Positions 21,057-32,723 of a DNA stretch of 64,000 bases are shown one piece after another (the stretch's first letter is position 1; every line of letters begins with the position of its first letter). The position numbers and the translations under genes were made by a program. The DNA lies in the NCBI GenBank assembly GCA_963693315.1, contig OY856187.1, positions 48,564,485 through 48,628,484 of the forward strand. The letters run 5' to 3'. The notes under the pieces are model-generated. The model did not search any database and was not told the DNA's origin. It saw only the letters and a list, made by a program, of their open reading frames with translations. Source of the stretch: Diogma glabrata (taxonomy: Eukaryota > Arthropoda > Insecta > Diptera > Cylindrotomidae).

Positions 21057-24000
21057 CTACTCAATTGGCAGCAAACAAATTTTCGTTATGGATCTACGAA
21101 ATTCTCCATTCTGAGTTTTCACGCTAACGACTCGTACGAGATTATCTTTTCCGGGATAAACTTCTGAAATCCGACCCAAGATCCATTTCATGGGAGGGAC
21201 GTTGTCCTCTTTCAATAGTACCAACATACCAGGTTTTACATTTGTTTTAATGTCCATCCATTTTTGCCGTTCTTGCAATTCCGACAAGTATTCGTCGGAC
21301 CATCGTTGCCAGAAGGTTTGCAAGTGGTGTTGTAACCTTTGATATCGCGATAAGCGATTAAAGTCAAGATGCAGTAACGATGGTTCAGGAATTGAGTTAA
21401 TCGGCCCCCCTATTATGAAATGTCCCGGTGTAAGTGCCGACAAATCTGATGGATCATTGGACATTGCAGTTAAAGGTCTAGAGTTCAGACAACATTCTAT
21501 TTGAACAACCAATGTTGTCAACTCTTCGACACTACAAATATAATTTCCTAGACTACGCTTTAGGTAGTGTTTAGCACTCTTCACCGCGGCCTCCCACAGT
21601 CCGCCGAAATGTGGGGACCTTGGTGGTATGGTCTTCCAAATAATGCCTTCTTCAGCAAAGAATTTTAAAACTTCAGTTCTGTGAAGCTCGGAATCATAAA
21701 GACGCTGAAGATCACGCAATTCTCCTTGTGCGCCTAAGAAATTGGTGGCGTTATCGCTCCAGATAGTAGCACACCGACCTCGCCGAGATACAAATCGCCT
21801 GAATGCCGCAAGAAAAGCATTTGTCGACAAGTCAGGAACGACTTCCAAGTGAATCGCCTTAGTGGAGAAGCATATGAATACCGCAATATATGCTTTAGAT
21901 GTGATATTTGACCGAACTTTGTAATTGACCTGAAAGGGTCCGCAAAAGTCGACACCAACATTTTCAAATGCTCTACAAGACTGAACTCTGGCAGCAGGCA
22001 ACTGCCCCATAAGTTGATCAATTGATGTTGGTTTAACTTTGAAACATATTAGACAACCGTTGACTATTTTCTTACATAAACTTCGCCCTCCAATCACCCA
22101 AAACCTTTGTCTAACGAAACTGAGCAGAGATTGAGGTCCTGCGTGCAAATTCTTGCTATGGATATTTTTTATCAACAGGCTCGTAAAATAATGTTTCTTT
22201 GGTAGCAGCATCTGATGCATTTGATCATATAACAGATTAGAATTACTCAACCGGCCACCGACGCGCAATATACCAAAGTTATCAAGAAACGGGTTCAGAT
22301 TTTTGATCGGACTTTTGTTTGAAATCGATTTACCTTCTTCCAACAGATATATTTCAGATGAGAAATTTTGGTTTTGAATAAACTTTACTATACATCTGAG
22401 AGCACGCTCCATCTCATCTGCTGAAATATCTCCGGTGTTACGATCTTTCTTAGCTATTTTCGTATTTCGAGTGAACCGTAAACATAAAGCACACATTCTT
22501 AATAACTTATTGTAATTAGAATACAACAGCGTGATATCTCTTTCGAATGGCTTAACGGTTTCTACTAAAACTTGGACACTTAATTCGGGATCATCAACCT
22601 TGGATTTTGCTTCACTAAAATGCCATGTAGCTTCTGGTTCAGATAAGAAGGACGGCCCATTCCACCAAAGTTCATGATTTGGTAATGCAGATGGCATCAA
22701 TCCGCGTGAGACAACATCTGCTGGATTTAACTTGGTCGGGATGTATGCCCACGCATTCGGATCAGTTAACTCTTGGATATGTGAGAGGCGATTTGCAACA
22801 AATGCCGCATATCTTGATGGAGAAGATCTTATCCTACAAAGGGTCACTTCCGAGTCTGACCATAACGTTATTTTGTCAAACGAAATTTCGATAGATTCCA
22901 TCACTTTCGTATACAATTGTGCTAACAAAAGTGATGCGCACAATTCGAGCCGTGGGATTGTTTGCTTTTTCACCGGAGCCACTTTTGACTTTGCACACAA
23001 TAACCGGCACTTGATTTCCCCGTTGCTACAGATTGATCGGATGAAAACACAACAGCCGAATCCTTTTTCGGATGCGTCTCCGAATCCGTGGAGTTCGATT
23101 GTTATTGGATTTTCAAACGGACATACACATCGTGGAGTTTCAATAAATTTTAACTCTTCTAATTCAGCTAAAAATGAAGACCATTCTTGTTGAAGTGAAT
23201 CTGTTAACGGACCATCCCATTTTATCTCCGGATAAGACCACAATTTTTGCATAAAAACCTTCGCGCTAAACACCACAGGAGCGCAAAGGCCTAATGGGTC
23301 GAATAGCTGCGCTATTTGAGATAAAACAGACCGTTTTGTCATTACTGAGGGTGAAGAATTAAATTTATTTAATAAAATTCGAAATGTATCTTTTTCAGCA
23401 TCCCAAGTTATACCCAATGTAGATACCACATTGGAATTTGGATTTTCATTATCAAGAACAACTTCCTTACAATTCGATGACCATTTTCTAAGCTCGAAGC
23501 CGCCTTTGGATAACAATGATGTTAAATTTTCTCTAATTGTATGCGCTTCTTGGATACTGTTGGCACCGCTTAGGAAATCGTCGACATAGAAATGTTTCAA
23601 TAAAAGCTGTGACTCATTTGGAAAATGTTTGCACTCATCCAGTGCCAACTGTTTAAGTGTCCTTATTGCAGTGAATGGGGCACTTGCTGTGCCATAAGTC
23701 ACAGTGTTCAATTGATAAGTTCTTATTGGAACATCAGATGATTCTCGCCAAAGAATCTTCTGAAAGGACCTATCCGATTCTCGCACATCAATTTGGCGAT
23801 ACATCTTAGTGATGTCTGCGGACAAAGCAATTAAAAATTTTCGAAAACGAATTAATATATACAAGAGATCTTGTTGTATTGTCGGGCCTACTAGTAAGCA
23901 ATCATTGAGAGAAATTCCTGACGACGTTTTCGAAGATGCATTGAAAACAACGCGTAACTTTGTACTAGAACTACTCTCCTTGAAAACGCCATGATGTGGA

Positions 24001-26372
24001 ATATAATAAGAATCTGTTGTATCATTTGAGTTTTTAGTATCAACACATTCCATATGATTCAACGCAATATACTCATTAATAAACTCTGTATGTCGTTGCT
24101 TAAGTTCAAGATTACGCATTAATTTTTTCTCTAAATAATAAAATTGACTTAAAGTATTTCGATAAGACTCACCAAGTTGACCTATATTATTCTTGAACGG
24201 TAAAGCTACACTATACCTTCCGCTTGAATCGCGTTTCACATTCTTAACGTAATGTTCTTCGGCTACTTTCTCCTCAATTGAATAATTATTTTTGACATTT
24301 ACTTCTTCAATTTGCCAAAATCTTTGAATATCTTGTTTCAATAAATCGACTTTGCAACAATGTAGTGATACCAAAGATCCACTGACTGAAGCATTTACTT
24401 TTCCAAAAACAACATGACCAAAAACTGTATTCTGGAATGGAGGTAGCTCATCAACAACATATGTCATTTCACCAATCATGAGATTCAAATAAATCTCCGC
24501 GCCCAATAACATATCTATTTTCTGAGGAGCATAAAAATGTGGATCTCCTAAAATAAATTGTTTCGGCAAGGAATTAATATCAAATTTGATTGGATATAGC
24601 GGAAGATCACTTGTAATTTTAGGAAGTACCAAGAAATTTAATGTGGACTCAAAATCTGTAGTTCGAGACATTATTTTTAAATTTACTTGGTGTTTAATAT
24701 GAGTGACTCGCTCGCTTATTCCGGTCACTGGTAAATAAATCGACTGCTTATTAGCCTTTAATAATTGGCATAAATTTTCCGTTATGAAATTGGATTGGGA
24801 TCCTGAATCCAGCAAGACACGACATTTATGGCGAATTCCTGTTGCTCCCTGTACCCAAATAACGGCTGTGGCCAATAATATTTGATTTGCGGAATGAAAG
24901 CATGAATTGTTAATGGAATCAGAATTAAGTAGCTCATCAATTTGATTTGCAACACACATAGACGAAGACTTGGGAGCATCTGACGATTTAGCGGACGAAG
25001 CACTACTACTACAAGGCTGACTAATAAATTTATTAGATGTTCCATTATTTTGGTTGTTTGATATGGGAGTTGACAAAGGGCTTGAATTCTTAGATTCTGA
25101 TTCGTTTAAGGTTTGAATTGTACCACTGCTAGATTGAGGTGTATCCCAATCGCCTTTATTTCGATGCAACAGAGTATGGTGCATGCGTTTGCATATTCGA
25201 CATCCTCGCATTTTGCAAGAACTAGTTGGATGATTATATAAACAGTTCCTACATATATTTTGTTTTGTAACCCAATCGTTACGCTCAGACACTGACAGTT
25301 TTTCAAAAGTTTTACATTTAAAAATCGAATGACTCGACTTGCAGTAAAAACAAGATAAGTTTGTGTCAGTTGCGACTAAGGTTCGACTAGATTTGTCTGA
25401 ACCTTGTTTAGAATTACTGCTAGTCGTGGAACTTGCTAAATCAGATTTTGACTTAGTATTTGGAATAGCTGTGTTAGACATAGACATTGCTTCTAATACA
25501 CTAGCACGTTTTGATAGTATATCCATTACGTCATTAATTGTCATCATTTTATCGGATGGTTTCTTAATTTCAACTTGCTGTCGTGATATTGGGTCAAGCA
25601 GTTCACAAACATGATATATTAAATATAAATTCCAGTGTTCTACAGGAATCTTTAATGCCTTAAGGGCATTATAATGCTTCCAAAACGAGTCAATAAATAT
25701 TTGCAACGCTCTTGCATTATTTTCTTGACGCACTGCTTTAAGATTATAAATTTCTTTCATTACTAAAAATTTAACACGAGTTTCGTTTTCATAGTATTTG
25801 AAAAGAGACGACCATACCTGCTCATAATTTTCTGTAGTAGCAGGAAGGTCCTCAATAAAATGAAAAGCCCGACCTTTCGATAGACCCTCCCGCAGATAAT
25901 GAAATTTAATCACACTTGATAAAGTCTTATTATCATGAATCAATTCTTTAAAGATATCACGAAAATTACTCCATGATAAAAAGTTCCCATCGAATTCTGG
26001 GATTTTCATTTCAGGAAATGGAATTGTAGTTGACATACCAATGGCCGTAGATTTATTTTTAAATTCAATCGAAGAATGTTCAATACTTTTGTTTTCTAAT
26101 TCATCTATCAAATTAATTAAGGTCGATTCAACCTCACCATAAGCATCATCAAATTCGTTACGAGCATTATAATCCAACTCAGGACTGAGAACTTCTAATT
26201 CCGTTTGCGTCTCATCAAAGCGACTATACAATGGTTTTAAACGATTTAAAATTGATTTTAACTCACCTAAATTTAAATTTGGATTGCTATCCAATTGATT
26301 CTTAAAATATGTTATACGGCCCTTTATGCCGCCGATTGACTTCGTTAAAAACGGAATATCTCTTTTAACCAT
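21057..26372 (-). CDS. BEL/Pao gag-pol polyprotein, intact
   Basis: 1771 residues in one frame. Order seen: gag-like DUF1759 region, residues about 115-270 (MKIPEFDGNFLSWSNF); Cys/His zinc-knuckle cluster, 341-404; aspartic protease with DSG at 522-524; reverse transcriptase with first Asp in LSADITKMYRQID (D853) and YVDD at 929-932; peptidase A17-like linker; RNase H with D1099, E1143, D1173 and D1219; integrase with HHCC zinc finger (H1405, H1410, C1440, C1443) and DDE triad D1475, D1540, E1594; C-terminal DUF5641-like end (WQRWSDEYLSELQERQKW). The length is normal for BEL/Pao. The start is the first Met after the leader, and it makes the gag region complete. The polyprotein would be cut by its own protease, with particles assembling in the cytoplasm and integration in the nucleus. 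Confidence 0.97.
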   Translation of the reverse strand: MVKRDIPFLTKSIGGIKGRITYFKNQLDSNPNLNLGELKSILNRLKPLYSRFDETQTELEVLSPELDYNARNEFDDAYGEVESTLINLIDELENKSIEHSSIEFKNKSTAIGMSTTIPFPEMKIPEFDGNFLSWSNFRDIFKELIHDNKTLSSVIKFHYLREGLSKGRAFHFIEDLPATTENYEQVWSSLFKYYENETRVKFLVMKEIYNLKAVRQENNARALQIFIDSFWKHYNALKALKIPVEHWNLYLIYHVCELLDPISRQQVEIKKPSDKMMTINDVMDILSKRASVLEAMSMSNTAIPNTKSKSDLASSTTSSNSKQGSDKSSRTLVATDTNLSCFYCKSSHSIFKCKTFEKLSVSERNDWVTKQNICRNCLYNHPTSSCKMRGCRICKRMHHTLLHRNKGDWDTPQSSSGTIQTLNESESKNSSPLSTPISNNQNNGTSNKFISQPCSSSASSAKSSDAPKSSSMCVANQIDELLNSDSINNSCFHSANQILLATAVIWVQGATGIRHKCRVLLDSGSQSNFITENLCQLLKANKQSIYLPVTGISERVTHIKHQVNLKIMSRTTDFESTLNFLVLPKITSDLPLYPIKFDINSLPKQFILGDPHFYAPQKIDMLLGAEIYLNLMIGEMTYVVDELPPFQNTVFGHVVFGKVNASVSGSLVSLHCCKVDLLKQDIQRFWQIEEVNVKNNYSIEEKVAEEHYVKNVKRDSSGRYSVALPFKNNIGQLGESYRNTLSQFYYLEKKLMRNLELKQRHTEFINEYIALNHMECVDTKNSNDTTDSYYIPHHGVFKESSSSTKLRVVFNASSKTSSGISLNDCLLVGPTIQQDLLYILIRFRKFLIALSADITKMYRQIDVRESDRSFQKILWRESSDVPIRTYQLNTVTYGTASAPFTAIRTLKQLALDECKHFPNESQLLLKHFYVDDFLSGANSIQEAHTIRENLTSLLSKGGFELRKWSSNCKEVVLDNENPNSNVVSTLGITWDAEKDTFRILLNKFNSSPSVMTKRSVLSQIAQLFDPLGLCAPVVFSAKVFMQKLWSYPEIKWDGPLTDSLQQEWSSFLAELEELKFIETPRCVCPFENPITIELHGFGDASEKGFGCCVFIRSICSNGEIKCRLLCAKSKVAPVKKQTIPRLELCASLLLAQLYTKVMESIEISFDKITLWSDSEVTLCRIRSSPSRYAAFVANRLSHIQELTDPNAWAYIPTKLNPADVVSRGLMPSALPNHELWWNGPSFLSEPEATWHFSEAKSKVDDPELSVQVLVETVKPFERDITLLYSNYNKLLRMCALCLRFTRNTKIAKKDRNTGDISADEMERALRCIVKFIQNQNFSSEIYLLEEGKSISNKSPIKNLNPFLDNFGILRVGGRLSNSNLLYDQMHQMLLPKKHYFTSLLIKNIHSKNLHAGPQSLLSFVRQRFWVIGGRSLCKKIVNGCLICFKVKPTSIDQLMGQLPAARVQSCRAFENVGVDFCGPFQVNYKVRSNITSKAYIAVFICFSTKAIHLEVVPDLSTNAFLAAFRRFVSRRGRCATIWSDNATNFLGAQGELRDLQRLYDSELHRTEVLKFFAEEGIIWKTIPPRSPHFGGLWEAAVKSAKHYLKRSLGNYICSVEELTTLVVQIECCLNSRPLTAMSNDPSDLSALTPGHFIIGGPINSIPEPSLLHLDFNRLSRYQRLQHHLQTFWQRWSDEYLSELQERQKWMDIKTNVKPGMLVLLKEDNVPPMKWILGRISEVYPGKDNLVRVVSVKTQNGEFRRSITKICLLPIE

Positions 26373-27100
26373 CGTGAATCACTTTTTTTTTTTAATCAAA
26401 TAATCTGCTTAAGCTATAAATTAAACTTATTTGTATAAATTGAAATAATATAATTAAAATGTCATTTACTTAACTTAAATATAAAATAGAATAATCATCA
26501 ATTTTAATTATCTTAGATATGCTGATCAAATCTGTTTGACTCAAACTTGAATTTCAAAACACAAAATGTCATATTTTGTCACCTGACGTTATCCAAAATA
26601 TAAACTAAATGAATTTCTTTTATGTTGGTACTTGAACACACACACTTATGATAAGAACTCCTGTATTTTAATTTTAATTCTTATTCGTGTAAAATATTAT
26701 ATATATAAACAATAATATATAGATAATAATATAAGTTATAATAATTTATGTTGATGAAAACAGCTGGCAATATATATGTATAATTCCAAACACTGACAAA
26801 TATAATATTTATTAAAACCTTACAATTTCAAATACTTCGACTATAGATGAAATGGCGTATGGAACCTTACAATTCCGAAAATAGATGAATATGAAAATAA
26901 TTGAACTTTCTTCAATTTTTGTTTGTAAACTGATGAATTTCATCCAAATCTGATGGAAATATTATTTCCAAACAATTTAATTAAGTTCCAACAATAATCC
27001 TTAATTGCTAGATGATGAATTCCAATAATTTTTTTTCTCAATGAAAATTGATTCCTTGACAAGTGGCGTGGTCGCTAATAAAATCCAAAAATATTTATAA
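26373..27100 (-). other. BEL element 5' leader
   Basis: Noncoding AT-rich leader between the primer site and the gag start. No upstream frame of note. It contains short TA-rich tracts at about 26697-26790. Confidence 0.7.
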
Positions 27101-27120
27101 CATCCGCTCGTGTAGGACCA
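27101..27120 (-). promoter_or_regulatory. BEL primer binding site
   Basis: On the minus strand, six bases after the 5' LTR, the sequence reads TGGTCCTACACGAGCGGATG. The TGG start fits pairing with a tRNA CCA end. The first bases resemble the 3' end complement of tRNA-Tyr, but the rest does not fit well, so the primer tRNA is not assigned. Confidence 0.6.
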
Positions 27121-27126
27121 AAATTA

Positions 27127-27452
27127 TGTCGATATTATAGTTGGACTGTATATTTTGCACAAGTTTTTAATAATATAAAACGCCGATGATGTATATTTTT
27201 ACATAATTCAATATAATTTATTAAAACATAATATAATATTACAATATTTTAGTTTAAGGTAATTTACAACGCGACTGCCTTTTATGACTGATAAAAAGAG
27301 AATACGAAAAAAAGAAGAGAAGATTTCTCAATTAGTTATCTTTCTCTTTCAATAATTTAAATTAGGGTGACCAGTATTAACAATTTACATTTACACTGAT
27401 GTGCTCAATTATATAATATAATTTGATTATTTTTTAGGTATAGTACCAAACA
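27127..27452 (-). repeat. BEL/Pao 5' LTR
   Basis: 326 bp, nearly identical to 20268-20594. It contains the promoter and polyadenylation region of the element. It is flanked outside by TACCT (27453-27457). Confidence 0.95.
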
Positions 27453-27665
27453 TACCTATTTTTAGACATTTTTGCAATCCCTCCGGCGGTTTTCCTTGCA
27501 GCGTAGGTGATGACGGCCGGCCGGCCGACAGACAGACATACATTTTTTTTTGTTGCTTCTTTAGAATCAGTATTAGAACGTCGAGAAATGCCAAAAAAGT
27601 GGAGGTAAGAATTTCACTTTGAGCTCATGAATGTAATACTTAGGTCTTTCAGATCGAAGTAATAT
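27453..27665 (+). repeat. Family A dispersed repeat, copy 5, right part
   Basis: It resumes the interrupted copy with TACCTATTTTTAGACATT, a GC-rich GGCCGGCCGGCC spot at about 27514, GTCGAGAAATGCCAAAAAAG, and the terminus CTTTCAGATCGAAGTAA. One base of the terminal motif differs from the other copies (C to T). Confidence 0.85.
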
Positions 27666-30190
27666 AAGAACAGTTAAATGTTTTGAAATAAAAAATATGC
27701 ATTACAGTAGAACGTCATAAATTGACAAATATTATTTATGAAGTGAATCTAATAGAACGAATTGAAAGTGTGATTATTGTGAGAACTGTTTGTTTTAGAT
27801 TTTAAAAGAAAATGAACAGATTTTTTAGAATGTTACATCTTGTTTGTAACAACATTTACAGAAATTTAGTATTTAGTCAAGATGACATTTAATATTAGCA
27901 AAATTTGTACAATTTCAATGATCTAATTCCGATTGACTGCCACGAATAAAACATTTTCACATGTTTATATTCGTAAAAAGAAAGGAATTGTAAAAAAAGA
28001 AACAAAAATAAAACCCATTGAAATTTATTGTCTCAATAATGAAAAATGATAATGTTGTTTTACATCGATAGCATCTGATCGGTTAAAACAATTTTAAAGT
28101 AATTCACTTCAGCTCTGATGCTGATAATTATTTTAGAGTTAACCGCTTCGTATCAACTCATGAATTGTGTCGTGTAATATCGTCTGCAACTGTTTCTGGC
28201 GGCTTGCACCAGTTCGTTGGCAAAAATGAAAAATAATGTGGGGCATTAATCAATTTAAGCATATTAGTTTTGGCTCAGAAGGCAACCAATTTACGCAGAC
28301 AAAAATATGTCACCTACCTTTTTCAAGAATGCTGTTCCAACTATAGGCTGGTAGATCAAGTATTGACGTAGTCTCAAAATATAAATTTTAATTGAACTGA
28401 TGCGAGACGTCAAGTAAAATCTAAAAAAATGGAACATCAAACTGGAATTTTTTATTCAATTTCAAAAATTACTTTGATTTTTGACGCAACAGTCAATTTT
28501 TTTTAAATTTTTGTAGACCAAAAAAACATTGAGGAAATGAGTTACAGAGTTACAAACGATCGCACAAAGCCAGTGAATAATAATGTTTTAGACTTTAATT
28601 ACTAGTTAAAATCATATAAGACTAAACAAAAAATACTGTCCCACTTCCTTTTAAATCCTTTGACATTTAGTCTAAATGTTTTTTTTGTATAACACATTCA
28701 CATCCTCTTTCGTTATTCAGTGTGTTGGAAGTGAGATTTGAAAAGATTAAAACTACTATTAAATACATACAGTAAACCGATATAAAAAAATTTTTGAACT
28801 CTGTTGATGATTTTTAAATAAAATTTTTGTGTTGAGGAAAAATACATTTTCACAATCAACCGTGTTGTATGTGTGTTTTGGAGCTTCTACTTCAAAATGT
28901 TTGATCCAAGATGATCAATATATAAAGTCTATCTATAATTATGAAAACATTTTTGATATCAACAATACTTTTACTTCTTTTCTAAACGGCCTGTGAACAA
29001 ACTATATCCTACCATTTCAAAGTTTTTTCTTTTATGTTTCGTCGTTTTAAGTATCGATCCAATTGTATTAGCCGTAATCACATCTGGTACAACTGATAAA
29101 TGAAAACTAATAACTGTTCATACAACTAATTAAAACGCTTTTAGAAAATGTTAAATTCTCATTATTCCTCTTATCTTTCCTACAAATTGTACTTCATTTT
29201 GTTTATTAATCGATATAAAATGAAAAAGTTATAAAACATTATTGCAGCAAAAAAAACCATAAGCTTTGCTACCCCTAATAAATTACCAAAGTAACTCCAT
29301 AATTTAACAAAATAAATTTCCTTAAGCGTAAAAAATATTTGAAACTGTAAAAAATTATATAATTATTATTTGTTTTGTAATCTTAACAACCCAATAATCG
29401 AAAAAAATACAAGAGAATTCAAAGGAAAAAAATCAATTCCCTGAATAATAATAACAGAAACGGTAAGAAAATTCATTTTAACTTTATTTTTGTTTTTAAA
29501 TTAAAAACAACACCCGTCAACCTACATTGACCTTATCACCACTCTCCCACCTTCTCTAGCCATTTCCTTTATTTTATTTTATATTATTGCAATTTTAATA
29601 TTTTGTAACAAAAAAATATTTAAATTTTATGCAAATATAAAATAAATTTTAAAATAAAATCATTTATATGTGCCAGAAACAAAATTAAGAAAATTTGGTC
29701 AACTAAAGTTTTGTTATTTAAGTTATTTGAGCTTTTCTGATTAGCAAACTATGTTGCCAATTACTAATAAATAAAAATAAAATTGGTAAACGACAAAAAC
29801 AATTTTTTCAAGGTTCAAACATTTTCAAGCTTTATAGGTCATACCTTTTCGGGTGGAGGGAGGTAAACTATAATAATTTCACCAAACTTTACAATTAACT
29901 CTTGTTTTATGGAACTAATTTATTTTTATTGTCATCAACGGTTTTGAATGTAAAAGTTTATTTCTTCCTTAATTTATATAGATGACGTAGATTACCCTTG
30001 CTTTGAATTTATGTTTATTTTAATCGGTTTATTGATTTGTCATTATTTATTAGCGAATATCATCATTAAATTTGTATAACGTTAATACAACTAAATTGAT
30101 TCAGCGGCGATTAATTTGACGTGGGTAATATTGTAATTGTAGAATAAAATATTGAAATAAATTAAATTATATTAAGTGAAACTGGGATGA
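27666..30190. other. AT-rich sequence without recognisable gene
   Basis: No convincing frame, RNA gene or delimited repeat. The patch 28130-28330 is less AT-rich and has an AAAAAG-GTAGGTGA donor-like word on the minus strand near 28318, but no open exon could be supported. Confidence 0.5.
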
Positions 30191-30198
30191 TGACGCCT

Positions 30199-30434
30199 AC
30201 GAGTATAAATACCCTCTTAATATTACAGCAAAAATTTCAAGCTGAATCTGTATATAAGTAACCCTTCTTGATTGAGTGATCACTGTTTTCTTTCATTGAA
30301 TTGTAGGTTTCCTCATTGTTATTTTGTCTGATTGTATGCACTTAAAGAACTTGTTTAATTTTGTTCATGAGCAACATTAAGCGTATTGAAACTGAAATAA
30401 AAAAATAAATTAGATAAATTTAGTTATTATGGTA
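30199..30434 (+). promoter_or_regulatory. Candidate core promoter: TATA boxes and initiator
   Basis: TATATAAG at 30251-30258 is followed 31 bp later by an arthropod-like initiator TCACT (A at 30282), the textbook spacing. A second box, GTATAAATACC, lies at about 30201. At 30429-30435 an ATG is directly followed by a consensus donor GTAAGT. No downstream exon could be recognised, so the transcript, if any, is unknown. In DNA this AT-rich, chance TATA words are common. The initiator spacing is what makes this one worth listing. Confidence 0.3.
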
Positions 30435-30662
30435 AGTGAATTCCGTATGTTTCTAATTTCTATACTAAAAAGCCAAGCTCGAATCTTGGAAAATGAATAA
30501 AACTTTTTTGTTTTCGGAAGATTGACATATTGCGTTATATTTTAAAAATTCTTGATAAAAATTCATTCTAATTATGATTATCATTTCAAATACTACACGT
30601 ATACTAAAATAATTAAATTTGATAATATACGTGGGAAACAAGGCACATTATTTTTATAACAC

Positions 30663-30736
30663 TGATCAGTCTTTCGAATCTGGCTCGAAGAACCAAGATA
30701 ATGAGGCTATCTTGGTTCTTCGAGACGGATTCGAAC
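30663..30736. repeat. Small hairpin insertion between 11-bp direct repeats
   Basis: A near-perfect stem of about 27 bp (30673-30699 with 30709-30735; TTCGAATC, GCTCGAAGAACCAAGAT and their inverse) with a 9-base loop. It is flanked by exact direct repeats TTTTATAACAC at 30652-30662 and 30737-30747. It looks like a tiny palindromic element, or the scar of one, with a target duplication. A small-RNA precursor is another possibility. Confidence 0.75.
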
Positions 30737-30749
30737 TTTTATAACACAA

Positions 30750-32520
30750 GCAAATAATAATTAATACAGACTAAGCTTAATTACGATATCGTAAATTGAA
30801 ATTGATCATATTGAGAATCTCATCCAGTGAACACTTTTGCCAAAAACTAGATAAGTATTATTTTAAATTTTATTATTCTTAATAAATTAATTGATACTCA
30901 ATTTTGCATATTTTATTGAACATTATAAATATAACACGTGCATATTTTATAATAAAAACAAAATTATTTTACGAAAACTCAATTTTGTGACATTTTGCAA
31001 AATGCCACGTAAACGAAAATATTGTTTTTCTATATGTAAAAAGAGTAACAAATTGTACATAAAAAAGAAAAGGACAACATCTAGATAGATTGGAAGAAAT
31101 AGAAATATATAAACATAAAAACAATAACAACATTTTAAATGATAAACTCAACACTAAAACTAACGAAATATATGACATAATAATGAAAAATAGCAGTTGA
31201 AATAGTATATAAGTAATAGTTTAAGCAAAAATTGTAATAATAATTTAAGAACTGAGGATGACGTAAGTCGAAATCGATATTCTATAAAATAAAAAATAAA
31301 ATTCAAATTGTTACTATAAGGAAGTTTATATTATTATTAATAAAATAAAAAATTAAAAATAAACAGTAAAAAGTATATTTTTAAATGTTGCATTTTAATT
31401 CAAACGTGACAAAAGCACACAAACAGTGAATAATATGGAAAACCATAATAACACATTTAAAAAATTGTAGTTGCTATGGTCTTTCATATAATTTTACAAA
31501 GTATTTTAAACAACGCAACCATGAAAAAAATATGAATTTTTTCTACTACCCAACATAAAAAATCTACTTTCGATGTTTGTTCATTGAATCAAAAACTTCT
31601 TTTTCGTAACCGGTGATAAAAAAGCCTATACGAATTACTTTCGTACCTAGTGACGAAAGTAATTTTTTAAAAGCCATCTATTTTCTAATTTCTTAACTAG
31701 AATAAACCATCCTAGAATACTCGTTAAGACAATCAATTGATTGAATGAAATAATTTTGTTAGTGTTAATTTGTCTCTGTCTGGAGGATGACGTTAATTTA
31801 TTTTTGAATTATTTACGGACAATTTACATTAAAATTGTAAAAATAATAATAGTTAAATATATAATATTCATTTATTCTTTTTAAATAGTATGATAAAAAA
31901 CAGTTGGTGTTAAGATATTTTTAAAAAATATTATTTCACCTATTTATTTAACAAAAATGAAAAAAAAATATTTATTTTACGTAAAATAATTTAGGTTGTG
32001 TTAAAATATATCAAGAATTTACGTAACGTTCTACCCATTCAAAAACTAAATCAAAACTGATATTTTTATTTTAGAAATCTGAAATCTGAATTTGTTTTGT
32101 TTATGACAAAGTACAAACCGTCTTTGGTTATAAGCCTACTAGACGCAAAATTCAAAAAACAATAAACCTTCAAAGATGTATTATTTAATGATTTTAAGAA
32201 CTTTAGAGAAAATAGAATAATAATATAGGATTTGGTAGTGTAAATAGAATAAAAATATAACATCATGAATAACTATATGTAGGGATATGTAAAAAAACGA
32301 AAAAAACAATAAGGCTTGTAATTAAAGACAGCAATGTCTATGACATAAAAATTGGATAATTTATTCATATTGAGTCATCTATTTTTTAATAGCAGAAATA
32401 TAAATACACATATAAAATTTTAATTTGTAACAGTGTATGTTTTAAAAAATGAATTGCATGGAATTATAAATGAAAATGTTTAAAAATTAATAATAATTTT
32501 TAAAAACGGAGTAGAAAAAG
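30750..32520. other. AT-rich sequence without gene
   Basis: The short open frames here are of background type. A small hairpin, TTACTTTCGT with ACGAAAGTAA, lies at about 31637-31664. Confidence 0.5.
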
Positions 32521-32723
32521 TACAGTCTTCTACTCGCCGAAAATCATGTTTTGAATCTCGCGACCATTACCAACCTTGGCTATCGCCTCGGCTGGTAAGC
32601 TGTCCTCTCGTTTCAAAATATGCTGTTTTCGGCATCGTTGAAGAATATACTATTGAATGCGTGACGAAGGGAATTTTGGATACATTATTTTAAGCTAAAA
32701 TCTTTTTATCTCCCCTTCGTCGC
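32521..32723. repeat. Two adjacent hairpins
   Basis: The first (32524-32648) pairs CGCCGAAAATCATGTTTTGAA with TTCAAAATATGCTGTTTTCGG plus flanking CTTC/GAAG, and has a loop near TTGGCTATCGCC. The second (32659-32723) pairs GCGTGACGAAGGG with CCCCTTCGTCGC around an AT-rich loop of about 40 bp. Neither has coding capacity. Confidence 0.65.

Larger units (their letters stand above)
20268..27452 (-). mobile_element. Complete, young BEL/Pao LTR retrotransposon
   Basis: 7185 bp from LTR to LTR, transcribed on the minus strand: 5' LTR 27127-27452, primer site 27101-27120, leader, single gag-pol frame 26372-21057, 3' untranslated part, 3' LTR 20268-20594. Target duplication is TACCT. All catalytic motifs of protease, reverse transcriptase, RNase H and integrase are intact, and no frameshift or stop interrupts the frame. 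No envelope frame is present. It sits inside family A copy 5. It looks capable of movement, although this is judged from sequence only. Confidence 0.95.

Noticed and set aside
22732..23193. 153-residue open frame on the plus strand inside the BEL element.
   Set aside because: Antisense shadow of the conserved pol region. No start context and no domain.
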